Assembly (NCBI GenBank): GCA_004375675.1
Contig: SOKR01000125.1
Coordinates: 1 to 7,788 of the forward strand
DNA from: Dehalococcoidia bacterium
GTDB taxonomy: Bacteria; Chloroflexota; Dehalococcoidia; Dehalococcoidales; BS750m-G39
Direction: 5' to 3'
DNA length: 7,788 bases
Below the pieces are notes generated by a model that worked only from the letters and a program-made list of their open reading frames with translations, made no database searches and was not told where the DNA came from. Shown here one piece after another: positions 1 to 5,544 of this stretch; the first letter of the stretch is position 1, and each line of letters opens with the position of its first letter. A program made the translations under genes and the position numbers.

Positions 1-623
1 TTACCGGAATCGTAGAAGAAGTGGGTAAGGTTATCTCGACGGCGGAAAAGCTGACTATCGCTGCTGATAATGTTCTCGAAGGCATGCAGCAGGGCGATAG
101 TATGGCGGTCAACGGCGTCTGCCTGACCGTAACCAGCTTTGACGATAAGTCTTTTTCGGCGGATGTAATGCCGGAGACATTAGATAAGACCAACCTGGGG
201 CTTTTGCGTCCCGGTGACGCGGTTAATTTAGAGAGGCCTCTGGCTGCAAATGGAAGACTGGGAGGACATTTTGTTCAGGGACATATCGACGACAGGGCAC
301 GGGTAAGCTCGGTGAGCCGCCGCGGTGAAGCCCGGCTGCTCAGCTTCGAGACGCCGACTCGCCTTATGCCCTATATCGTGGAGAAGGGCTTTATCGCCGT
401 TGACGGCGTAAGCCTGACCGTCGTCTCCAGAGATAGCAGCTCGTTTCAGGTATCAATAGTCGGTTATACGCGTGAACACACCACCCTGGGGAACAGGGGG
501 GTGGGGGAGGTGGTCAACTTGGAGGTGGACATTATTGCTAAATATGTGGAACAATTAAATAAGCCGCATAGCGGCGGCATAACCATTGACTTTTTACAGG
601 AGCACGGGTTCCTGGTAGGTTAA
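1..623 (+). CDS. ribE: Riboflavin synthase (alpha chain), 5' end cut by window edge
   Basis: This enzyme converts two molecules of 6,7-dimethyl-8-ribityllumazine to riboflavin plus the pyrimidinedione that RibH reuses. The frame is open from base 3 and reads TGIVEEVGKV, the family N-terminus, which normally begins MFTGIVEEVG. The true start should therefore lie four bases left of the window, and the GTG at 21 is internal. Expected full length is about 208 residues, normal for the family. Two repeated lumazine-binding domains are visible. The first has AVNGVCLTV, NLERPL and GGHFVQGHID. The second has AVDGVSLTVV and ends in NLEVDIIAKYVEQL. The ribBA start codon follows 14 bases after the stop, which indicates one operon. 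In Bacillus-style clusters ribD would sit just upstream. No lesion is visible. The gene is called ribC in E. coli nomenclature. Confidence 0.96.
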   Translation, partial: TGIVEEVGKVISTAEKLTIAADNVLEGMQQGDSMAVNGVCLTVTSFDDKSFSADVMPETLDKTNLGLLRPGDAVNLERPLAANGRLGGHFVQGHIDDRARVSSVSRRGEARLLSFETPTRLMPYIVEKGFIAVDGVSLTVVSRDSSSFQVSIVGYTREHTTLGNRGVGEVVNLEVDIIAKYVEQLNKPHSGGITIDFLQEHGFLVG

Positions 624-637
624 CAGGGAGAGTAGAT

Positions 638-1855
638 ATGGGATTATCGAGCATAACGGAAGCGGTTAAGGATATAAAAGAGGGAAGGTTCATCATCATC
701 GTCGATGACGAGGACCGCGAGAACGAGGGCGACCTGGCGCTGGCGGCGGAAAAGGTAAGCCCCCAGGCGATTAACTTTATGACCAAGTACGGGCGGGGCT
801 TAGTCTGCGTGCCGGCGGTGGGAGAGCGGCTGGACAGGTTGCAGTTGCCCCTGATGGTCGACGAGAACACCTGCAAGTTCGGCACCGCCTTTACCGTGTC
901 GGTGGACGCCAAGCAGGGCACCACCACCGGTATCTCGGCGGCGGACCGGGCGCAGACCGTCAAGGTGGTAATCGACCCCGCCACCCAGCCCGACGATTTG
1001 GTCCGGCCGGGGCATATCTTCCCGCTGCGGGCCAGAGAGGGTGGGGTGCTGGTGCGGGCGGGGCAAACGGAAGCCATCGTCGATTTAGCCAAGTTAGCCG
1101 GACTCTATCCCGCGGGGGTTATCTGCGAGATTATGAACGAGGACGGCACCATGGCGCGGCTGCCCCAGCTCGAAGAGATTGCCGACAAGTTCGAAATCAA
1201 GATAATATCGGTAGCCGACCTTATCGCCTACCGCCGACGCCACGAGAAACTGGTGCACCGGGTGGCTGAAGCCAAGCTGCCCACCAGATACGGCGAGTTC
1301 ACCGCCATCGCCTACCGTAGCGACATCGACCCCGACGAACACCTGGCGCTGGTGATGGGGAATATAGCCAGCGAGGAGCCGGTTTTGGTGCGGGTGCACA
1401 GCGAATGCCTTACAGGGGATGTCTTCGGCAGCCTGCGCTGCGACTGCGGCGACCAGATAGGGCTGGCTATGGAGACTATCGCCAAGGGGGGGCGGGGCGT
1501 CTTCCTTTATATGAGGCAGGAGGGGCGGGGCATCGGCTTCCATAATAAGATACGGGCTTACGCCCTTCAGGATGAGGGGCTGGATACGGTGGAGGCTAAC
1601 CTTTCCCTGGGTTTCCCTTCCGACCTGCGTGACTACGGCATCGGCGCCCAGATTCTGGCCGACCTGGGGCTACACGAAATCAGGCTTTTGACCAATAACC
1701 CGAAGAAGGTTATCGGGCTGGAGGGCTACGGGCTCAAAGTAGTGGAGAAGATGCCGATTATTATTACCCCCAACCCCTATAACCGCGACTACCTGGTGAC
1801 CAAACAGAAGAAGATGGGTCACCGCTTGGATATACCGGATATCGCCGATAATTAA
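638..1855 (+). CDS. ribBA: Bifunctional RibBA: 3,4-dihydroxy-2-butanone 4-phosphate synthase / GTP cyclohydrolase II
   Basis: This cytoplasmic fusion enzyme carries out both committed steps of riboflavin synthesis. The N-terminal half (about residues 1-200) converts ribulose 5-phosphate to DHBP. It shows the acidic metal/substrate loop DDEDRENEGD (23-32), TGISAADRAQT (97-107), RPGHIFPLRA (123-132) and CEIMNEDG (163-170). The C-terminal half (about 205-400) opens GTP. It shows the zinc ligands C257, C268 and C270 in SECLTG...LRCDCG, then RQEGRGIG (293-300), the catalytic segment SDLRDYGIGAQIL (328-340) and TNNPKK (352-357). Both active sites look intact, unlike fusions in which one half has decayed. 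The length of 405 residues is typical. The ATG is preceded by AGGGAG at 625-630 with 7-base spacing. It lies between ribE and ribH in one operon. Confidence 0.98.
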   Translation: MGLSSITEAVKDIKEGRFIIIVDDEDRENEGDLALAAEKVSPQAINFMTKYGRGLVCVPAVGERLDRLQLPLMVDENTCKFGTAFTVSVDAKQGTTTGISAADRAQTVKVVIDPATQPDDLVRPGHIFPLRAREGGVLVRAGQTEAIVDLAKLAGLYPAGVICEIMNEDGTMARLPQLEEIADKFEIKIISVADLIAYRRRHEKLVHRVAEAKLPTRYGEFTAIAYRSDIDPDEHLALVMGNIASEEPVLVRVHSECLTGDVFGSLRCDCGDQIGLAMETIAKGGRGVFLYMRQEGRGIGFHNKIRAYALQDEGLDTVEANLSLGFPSDLRDYGIGAQILADLGLHEIRLLTNNPKKVIGLEGYGLKVVEKMPIIITPNPYNRDYLVTKQKKMGHRLDIPDIADN

Positions 1856-1871
1856 TATAAAGGAGAAAGCA

Positions 1872-2339
1872 ATGAGCAAGCCTATCGAAGGAATGCTGGT
1901 GGGGAAGGGGCTGAAGTTCGGGCTGGTCGTTTCCCGTTTCAACGAGTTTATCACCCAGAAGCTGGTCGACGGGGCGCAGGACGCACTGATTCGCCACGGC
2001 GTTAACGAGGCGGATATCGATGTCGCCTGGGTGCCGGGCTCGTTCGAGATTCCCCTGATTGCCAAGAAGTTAGCCCAGACCAAGCGCTATGACGCTGTTA
2101 TCTGCCTGGGGGCGGTGGTGCGGGGGGGAACGCCTCACTTTGAATACATTGCCGCCGAGGTGACCAAGGGGATTGCCATGGTGGGGCTGGAGGTGGGGCT
2201 GCCGGTTATCTACGGCGTAGTCACCGCCGATACCCTGGAGCAGGCTATCGGGCGGGCCGGAACCAAAGAGGGGAACCAGGGCTTTAAAGCCGCTGTCAGC
2301 GCCATCGAGATGGCGAACCTGGTTAAGGGCATAGTCTAA
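1872..2339 (+). CDS. ribH: 6,7-dimethyl-8-ribityllumazine synthase
   Basis: RibH condenses the pyrimidine from the RibA/RibD branch with DHBP from RibB to give lumazine, the RibE substrate. Family members assemble as pentamers or 60-mer capsids. Visible motifs are SRFNEFIT (21-28, with the aromatic F23 that stacks on the substrate), PGSFEIPL (55-62), the active-site segment GAVVRGGTPHFEY (80-92, with R84 and the proposed base H89), TKGI (98-101), and the C-terminal block TADTLEQAIGRAGTKEGN (118-135, phosphate-contact R128), ending in SAIEMANL. The length of 155 residues is normal. The ATG follows AAGGAG (1860-1865) and starts 16 bases after the ribBA stop. It is the last gene of the operon, and a convergent gene ends only 14 bases beyond it. 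No clear terminator hairpin lies between them. Confidence 0.97.
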   Translation: MSKPIEGMLVGKGLKFGLVVSRFNEFITQKLVDGAQDALIRHGVNEADIDVAWVPGSFEIPLIAKKLAQTKRYDAVICLGAVVRGGTPHFEYIAAEVTKGIAMVGLEVGLPVIYGVVTADTLEQAIGRAGTKEGNQGFKAAVSAIEMANLVKGIV

Positions 2340-2353
2340 CTTTTGACAGCCGC

Positions 2354-2641
2354 TTAAAAGGATGTAGCCACCGTTAGCTTGGACGGTTCGGTCAAGAGCG
2401 ATTCAATCCTGGATTCAAGCTCTAAGCGCTTGGGGTCGCCTTCCCAGGACTTCCAGTCAAGTTCACTCTGCCAGGTGCTGAGGGCAAAGATGGTGGATTT
2501 GTCTTCCTGGCTCTGGAGCAGCTCACCGGAAACATAGCCGGGTTGGGAGAGCAGCTCGGTGCGCAGGTTGTTTAACAGTTCGATTAAATAGCCTTCTTTA
2601 CCCTGTTTTACATGACGCTCTATCAGTATCTTTAGTGCCAT
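2354..2641 (-). CDS. ABM-type (antibiotic biosynthesis monooxygenase-like) alpha/beta-barrel protein
   Basis: This is a 95-residue protein of the dimeric ferredoxin-like barrel superfamily. The pattern fits the ABM domain: a first strand ALKILIERHV, helix 1 (about 15-32), the turn PGYVSGELL (34-42), a strand IFALSTWQS (51-59), then spaced tryptophans W63 and W66 with a final helix WEGDPKRLELESRIESLL. Members include quinol and anthrone monooxygenases and heme-degrading enzymes, but many small ones have no known substrate, so the reaction is left open. No catalytic set can be named. The ATG lacks a strong Shine-Dalgarno. It starts 34 bases after the stop of the EF-Tu-like gene on the same strand, so the two are probably co-transcribed, possibly with coupled translation. 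Its 3' end faces ribH. Confidence 0.8.
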   Translation of the reverse strand: MALKILIERHVKQGKEGYLIELLNNLRTELLSQPGYVSGELLQSQEDKSTIFALSTWQSELDWKSWEGDPKRLELESRIESLLTEPSKLTVATSF

Positions 2642-2675
2642 ATTTTTCGCTTTCTAGTTACTTTGAGGTTGGCTT

Positions 2676-2930
2676 TTAGTCAGTAACCTTGAAGACGGTG
2701 TCACCCCGCCTTACCCGGTCGTCGACCTTGATGCCAACGGAGTCTCCGGCCTTGGCTTCGGTAACTTCGGCGTTGTCAATCTGCATCGAGTCGACCAGCA
2801 TTTCCATATCGGTGGTGTGACCCTTGATATGGATTTTGTCGCCCACTTTAATGCCGCCGCTCATCTCAACGCCTGCTACCACCGGCCGAGCGAAGAAGTC
2901 GCTTACCTTGCCGATTTCTTTCTCGGGCAT
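2676..2930 (-). CDS. EF-Tu domain 2-like small protein (translation elongation factor-like)
   Basis: This 84-residue protein consists only of a beta-barrel like domain 2 of translational GTPases. Visible elements are IGKVSDFF (6-13), a strand around VVAGVEM, KVGDKIHIKGHTTD (28-41), SMQIDNAEV (48-56), EAKAGDSVGIKV (58-69) and VRRGDTVFKV (73-82). There is no GTP-binding P-loop, so it is a stand-alone domain and not a truncated EF-Tu. Proteins of this architecture are known as 'translation elongation factor-like' and have no firm function. In some genomes I recall them near U32 peptidases, but none is visible here. The start is secure: ATG preceded by AAGGAGGG (2936-2943) and a TTGATT-N17-TATACT promoter (2962-2990). 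It is the first gene of a probable two-gene unit with the ABM-like gene. Confidence 0.82.
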   Translation of the reverse strand: MPEKEIGKVSDFFARPVVAGVEMSGGIKVGDKIHIKGHTTDMEMLVDSMQIDNAEVTEAKAGDSVGIKVDDRVRRGDTVFKVTD

Positions 2931-2935
2931 TGGCT

Positions 2936-2943
2936 CCCTCCTT
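2936..2943 (-). promoter_or_regulatory. Strong ribosome binding site of the EF-Tu-like gene
   Basis: The minus strand reads AAGGAGGG, 5 bases before the ATG at 2930. This near-complete match to the anti-Shine-Dalgarno sequence fixes the start and suggests high translation. The downstream ABM-like gene has no comparable site. Confidence 0.8.
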
Positions 2944-2961
2944 CACACTTTGTTATTTCCT

Positions 2962-2990
2962 AGTATATGCCGATGTTTTTAATAAATCAA
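2962..2990 (-). promoter_or_regulatory. Sigma70-type promoter for the EF-Tu-like/ABM-like unit
   Basis: On the minus strand a TTGATT box (2985-2990) and a TATACT box (2962-2967) are separated by exactly 17 bases. A transcript start near 2955 would leave a leader of about 25 bases that contains the strong ribosome binding site. It is divergent to the promoter at 3319-3347. Confidence 0.72.
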
Positions 2991-3215
2991 TAGATTATCG
3001 GTAAGGTTTTTATAAACCTCCGCCCATCCCCATCTACCTTGTTGGCGCAGGTCTTATTTTCCCACCCGTCCCACCCTACAGGGGTTAGACCCCTATTAGC
3101 CCCTTATTGGGGGGTTTTCCGCACCACCTCCCTACCCTGGTGAACGTGCGTTTTTCTTCCCACCCTGCCTACTCTAATGAGCTAGCGCTCCTTAACCCTG
3201 CTTTTCGGGGTGTCT

Positions 3216-3236
3216 AAGAGGGGCGAAACCCCTCTT
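3216..3236. repeat. Strong 8-bp hairpin in the divergent spacer
   Basis: AAGAGGGG (3216-3223) and CCCCTCTT (3229-3236) form a perfect 8-bp stem around the 5-base loop CGAAA. On the plus strand a short run of Ts (3235-3237) follows, a weak terminator-like feature. No identified transcript should end here, since the flanking promoters point away from it, so a terminator role is doubtful. Confidence 0.6.
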
Positions 3237-3245
3237 TACCTTAAA

Positions 3246-3285
3246 GGGTGGTGGGTGGGAATAGATAAAATCGGGGTGGGGTGGG
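3246..3285 (+). other. Potential G-quadruplex tract upstream of a promoter
   Basis: The plus strand carries six runs of three or more Gs within 40 bases (starting at 3246, 3253, 3257, 3273, 3278 and 3283), mostly separated by single Ts. Further runs lie at 3301 and 3312. The spacing fits an intramolecular quadruplex on the non-template strand, ending about 35 bases before the -35 box at 3319. Folding is inferred from pattern only. Confidence 0.4.
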
Positions 3286-3318
3286 AAGAAAGACAGGAGT
3301 GGGGAAAATAAGGGGGCT

Positions 3319-3347
3319 TTGACATCGCGATTTTTTACCCATATAAT
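3319..3347 (+). promoter_or_regulatory. Perfect-consensus sigma70 promoter for the coiled-coil/CxxC gene
   Basis: TTGACA (3319-3324) and TATAAT (3342-3347) are both exact consensus boxes with the ideal 17-base spacer. Transcription should start near 3354, giving a leader of about 28 bases to the TTG start at 3382. This is the strongest-looking promoter in the window. Confidence 0.85.
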
Positions 3348-3370
3348 GTGGCTTACCATTATCCCTCTGA

Positions 3371-3376
3371 GAGGTG
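3371..3376 (+). promoter_or_regulatory. Ribosome binding site that supports the TTG start at 3382
   Basis: GAGGTG (within GAGAGGTG, 3369-3376) sits 5 bases before TTG. An in-frame TGA at 3379-3381 touches the TTG, so no upstream start exists; the first in-frame ATG (codon 26) lies inside the coiled coil. The GAGG pairs with CCTC at 3364-3367 around a 3-base loop, so the site could be partly masked. Confidence 0.65.
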
Positions 3377-3381
3377 TCTGA

Positions 3382-3609
3382 TTGGCGGAGAAAGCTAGAC
3401 CCGCGGCGAAAGCCAGCAAGGCGCAGGACCTGGAACGCATCAAGCGGCGCCTCGACATGCTGGACAACCGCCTGGATAGTATCGACTCGATGGTTACCGC
3501 CGTTGCCGAACGCATAATGTTGCAGCCCGTTGTCCTTAATGTCACCTGTCCCCACTGCGGTAAGAATATAGAGATCGCCCTTATCGGCAGCACCAAGCCA
3601 GGCAGGTAA
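3382..3609 (+). CDS. Small coiled-coil protein with a CxxC half zinc ribbon
   Basis: I do not recognise this 75-residue family. After a basic, Ala/Lys-rich tail (1-15) comes an unbroken heptad pattern of hydrophobic residues: L17, I20, L24, L27, L31, I34, V38, V41, I45. This 3/4 spacing predicts a parallel coiled coil of four heptads. A strand-like segment PVVLNVTCPHCGKNIEI follows, with C56 and C59 forming one CxxC knuckle of the CPxCG type. One knuckle gives only two zinc ligands, so a dimer joined by the coiled coil could complete a four-cysteine site, as in Rad50-type zinc hooks; that is inference by analogy. There is no signal peptide or membrane segment, so it is probably cytoplasmic. 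The TTG start is supported by a perfect promoter and a ribosome binding site. The symporter gene follows 106 bases later. Confidence 0.72.
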   Translation: MAEKARPAAKASKAQDLERIKRRLDMLDNRLDSIDSMVTAVAERIMLQPVVLNVTCPHCGKNIEIALIGSTKPGR

Positions 3610-3715
3610 CTCCGAGCGATATTATTCCGAGCCAGTTTCCTTATTATAGAGCCATTATGCCCTCGGCACGCACCGATTATCTTATGACCATTTTAAGTCA
3701 AAGGACGGATGTGGA

Positions 3716-5110
3716 ATGACGGGACTTATAATAGTCGTCGTTTATTTTATAGTCATGATTGCCATCGGGCTGTGGAGCCGTAGGAGGGCGGGGGGAGCGG
3801 CTAATTTCTTTGTGGCGGGGCGAAGCGGCTCTTCTTTTTTTATTACCGGCTCGCTGCTGGCGACTATTATCGGCGGCTCAGCCACGGTGGGCATGGCGGG
3901 GTTGGGCTTCAGCCAGGGGCTGACCGGGATGTGGTGGCTGCTGGTGGGCACGGTGGGGCTGATAGTTCTGGGGATTTTCCTGGCGGGGAAGGTACGGCAG
4001 TTCGGGCTTTACACCCTGCCCGAGCTGGTGGAGAAGCAGTACGACAAGCGCATCGGGCTGGCCGTTTCCATACTTATCGTTGTTTCCTGGGTGGGGGTTA
4101 TCGCCGCCCAGATTGTGGCTTCGGGGAAGATATTGAGCGTGCTGGGAATGGGCGACCCGACGATGTGGATGATTATCTTCAGCGTCGTCTTTATCGCCTA
4201 TACCGTCCTCGGCGGGCAGTATTCCGTCATCCGCACCGATATTATCCAGGTGGGGATAATTTTCCTGGGCATCTTCGGCGGGCTGGCGTTGGTGCTGACC
4301 CGCGTCGGGGGGTGGGGGGGATTACAAGAGGCTTTGCCCGCGGGACAGTTCGCTTTCCCTGTCAGCGAGTCGTTCGGCGGCTACGAGCTGGTCTCCCTGC
4401 TCCTGCTGGTGGGGTTGACCTACGTGGTGGGGCCGGATATGTATTCCCGCCTGTTTTGCGCCAAGGACGGCCGGACGGCACGGACATCGGTCTTCTGGGC
4501 GGCGGCGCTGATTATCCCCTTTGCCCTGGGTATTACCCTGATCGGCATGGGGGCGTCGGCTATGTTCCCCGCCATTTCGCCGGAGCAGGCTTTCCCCACG
4601 GTGATAACCGGGGTCTTGCCGCCCTTGCTGGGTTATATAGTGCTGGCGGCGTTGCTGGGGGCGGTGATGTCTTCCGCCGACACCTGTTTGCTGACGGCCA
4701 GCACGATACTTTCGGTGGATATCGTGGGGCGGTTTAAGCCTTCGTTGAGCCAGGGTAAGCTCCTGGCGCTTTCCCGATGGGGGATAGTGCTGCTGGGGAT
4801 TTGCTCGCTGCTGGTGGCGCTGGCGCTTAAAGGGGTGATAAGTTCCCTGCTCTTTGCCTATACCGTCTATACCTGCGGCGTGATTTTGCCGGTGCTGGCC
4901 GGTTTTTATAAGGATAAGCTGAAAGTCACTTCTTTAGGGGCGCTGGCGGCGATTATCGGGGGCGGGGGGATGGCGCTGGTGAGCAAGCTGTTCGAGATAA
5001 AGTACCTGGATTTGGGGGGTCTGCTGGCCAGCGGTGTGCTGCTTTTCTTGGTCAGCTTTATCGAGAACAGGGTGAGGGGCAAGAGCCTTGACCGAAGCCG
5101 GGGTATCTAG
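3716..5110 (+). CDS. Sodium:solute symporter (SSS family, TC 2.A.21)
   Basis: This is an integral membrane protein of 464 residues that should import a solute with Na+. The first membrane helix (about 2-20) is followed by the basic SRRR loop and FFVAGRSG (31-38), a segment common after helix 1 in the family. Around twelve or thirteen hydrophobic helices are visible. The signature loop GPDMYSRLFCAKDGRTAR (239-256) and the helix MSSADTCLLTASTILSVDI (318-336) are typical; by my alignment S329-T330 fall where the Na2-site Ser/Thr pair lies. The substrate cannot be read from sequence; PanF/PutP-like relatives carry pantothenate, proline, sugars or carboxylates. The ATG is preceded by AAAGGA (3700-3705), 10 bases away. 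No convincing promoter is seen in the 106-base gap, so it may be read from 3319. Two TAG stops lie in tandem, and the tRNA promoter overlaps the last codons. Confidence 0.92.
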   Translation: MTGLIIVVVYFIVMIAIGLWSRRRAGGAANFFVAGRSGSSFFITGSLLATIIGGSATVGMAGLGFSQGLTGMWWLLVGTVGLIVLGIFLAGKVRQFGLYTLPELVEKQYDKRIGLAVSILIVVSWVGVIAAQIVASGKILSVLGMGDPTMWMIIFSVVFIAYTVLGGQYSVIRTDIIQVGIIFLGIFGGLALVLTRVGGWGGLQEALPAGQFAFPVSESFGGYELVSLLLLVGLTYVVGPDMYSRLFCAKDGRTARTSVFWAAALIIPFALGITLIGMGASAMFPAISPEQAFPTVITGVLPPLLGYIVLAALLGAVMSSADTCLLTASTILSVDIVGRFKPSLSQGKLLALSRWGIVLLGICSLLVALALKGVISSLLFAYTVYTCGVILPVLAGFYKDKLKVTSLGALAAIIGGGGMALVSKLFEIKYLDLGGLLASGVLLFLVSFIENRVRGKSLDRSRGI

Positions 5111-5116
5111 TAGAAT
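5088..5116 (+). promoter_or_regulatory. Promoter for tRNA-Val, overlapping the symporter 3' end
   Basis: TTGACC (5088-5093) and TAGAAT (5111-5116) are separated by exactly 17 bases, each one mismatch from consensus. The -35 box and spacer lie inside the last symporter codons, and the -10 box begins right after the stop. Transcription would start near 5123, about 8 bases before the mature tRNA. Confidence 0.65.
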
Positions 5117-5130
5117 ATCCTTTGCCTTGT

Positions 5131-5207
5131 GGGCGGTTAGCTCAGTTGGTTAGAGCACTGCGTTGACATCGCAGAGGTCACTGGTTCGAGCCCGGTACCG
5201 CCCACCA
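5131..5207 (+). tRNA. tRNA-Val (anticodon GAC)
   Basis: A complete cloverleaf is present. The acceptor stem is GGGCGGT (5131-5137) with ACCGCCC (5197-5203). The D arm is GCTC/GAGC (5140-5156). The anticodon stem is CTGCG/CGCAG with loop TTGACAT and anticodon GAC at 5165-5167, which reads GUC and GUU valine codons. A 5-base variable loop follows. The T arm is ACTGG/CCGGT with loop TTCGAGC. The discriminator is A5204 and CCA is encoded (5205-5207). All stems pair fully apart from one T-G wobble in the T stem. There is no terminator hairpin after it; the -35 box of the next promoter begins three bases past CCA. Confidence 0.98.
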
Positions 5208-5209
5208 TC

Positions 5210-5238
5210 TTGACAAAGTGGTGGAGGTTATTTATACT
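5210..5238 (+). promoter_or_regulatory. Promoter P1 of the liv-type ABC operon
   Basis: TTGACA (5210-5215) and TATACT (5233-5238) are separated by 17 bases: a consensus -35 box and a near-consensus -10 box. It starts just past the tRNA CCA end. A start near 5245 would give a leader of about 300 bases before livK. Confidence 0.7.
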
Positions 5239-5544
5239 TTCACAGCAACTAGAATTTAGCGGATGCTCCGGATATCTTTGGGCGCTGTCTAAGTGGACAG
5301 GAGAAATCTTTCGGTGGCGCCGAACATATCTCATAAGAGGCTGGGTGCATTGACAACTGCCATATCGGGGTGTATCATTCTGACAAGGTCGATTTGCCTG
5401 AAAGTGGCCAAGGCACTGTATTCGCAATTTTACCAGGGTACCAAAGCCGATATCATTTATCAAAGAATGGGGGGTGAGCCTATGTGAGATTTTTCGACGT
5501 TTACGAAGTAACACCATCCTTGAAACTCAAGAAAGGAGAGACAA
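5239..5544 (+). promoter_or_regulatory. Long untranslated leader of the livK-like gene
   Basis: This stretch of 306 bases holds no supported gene. It contains a second promoter (5350-5378) and several small inverted repeats. CGGA/TCCG lies at 5260-5270. A possible branched fold at 5281-5321 has GGCG/CGCC outside and CTGTC/GACAG inside. TGCCT/AGGCA lies at 5395-5414, and CTTGA/TCAAG at 5519-5531 sits just before the Shine-Dalgarno. I recognise no known riboswitch class. A 64-codon frame from GTG 5293 lacks a ribosome binding site and recognisable features. The leader could carry cis regulation of the transporter, but the stems are short and could arise by chance. Confidence 0.45.
5350..5378 (+). 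promoter_or_regulatory. Promoter P2 of the liv-type ABC operon
   Basis: TTGACA (5350-5355) and TATCAT (5373-5378) are again separated by 17 bases, with one mismatch in the -10 box. It lies 140 bases downstream of P1 and would give a leader of about 160 bases starting near 5385. The two promoters together suggest dual control of the binding-protein gene. Confidence 0.6.

Larger units (their letters stand above)
2991..3318. other. Non-coding spacer between divergent promoters, rich in G/C-tract inverted repeats
   Basis: I see no credible gene in these 328 bases; open frames read here have low-complexity translations. The left part is C-rich on the plus strand and the right part is G-rich. The nonamer GGGTGGGAA occurs four times, twice on the minus strand (3059-3067 and 3157-3165) and twice on the plus strand (3253-3261 and 3279-3287). 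One pair extends to a 12-base perfect inverted repeat (3154-3165 with 3279-3290). Smaller hairpins lie at 3004-3019, 3080-3094 and 3216-3236. It could be a regulatory spacer, a small palindromic mobile element remnant or a source of a non-coding RNA; the sequence alone does not decide. Confidence 0.6.

Noticed and set aside
538..1543. Minus-strand frames antisense to ribBA
   Set aside because: Shadows of a well-supported gene; translations lack any family motif or ribosome binding site.
2292..2350. Inverted repeat GCTGTCA/TGACAGC at the end of ribH as an operon terminator
   Set aside because: The 7-base arms are 45 bases apart, one lies inside the ribH coding region, and no T-run follows.
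3004..3019. AGGTTT/AAACCT hairpin as a terminator
   Set aside because: A six-base A/T-rich stem with no T-run, upstream of the minus-strand promoter where no known transcript should end.
3192..3596. Minus-strand frames across the spacer and the coiled-coil gene
   Set aside because: They cross the perfect plus-strand promoter and have low-complexity translations rich in Pro, Phe and Ser; no upstream signal.
3931..4737. 268-codon plus-strand frame inside the symporter gene
   Set aside because: Out-of-frame shadow with Gly/Arg/Ala-rich low-complexity translation; the symporter frame has clear family motifs.
5183..5207. Possible attachment site at the tRNA-Val 3' end
   Set aside because: No second copy of the tRNA 3' end occurs in the window and no integrase gene is present; the neighbouring genes look like ordinary chromosomal genes.
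5293..5487. 64-codon plus-strand frame starting at GTG
   Set aside because: No ribosome binding site, no recognisable domain, and it overlaps promoter P2; it is more likely part of the livK leader.
5137..5517. 126-codon minus-strand frame whose C-terminus reads GTGLEPVTSAM
   Set aside because: That tail is the well-known spurious translation of the antisense strand of a tRNA gene; the frame runs into tRNA-Val and has no family features elsewhere.
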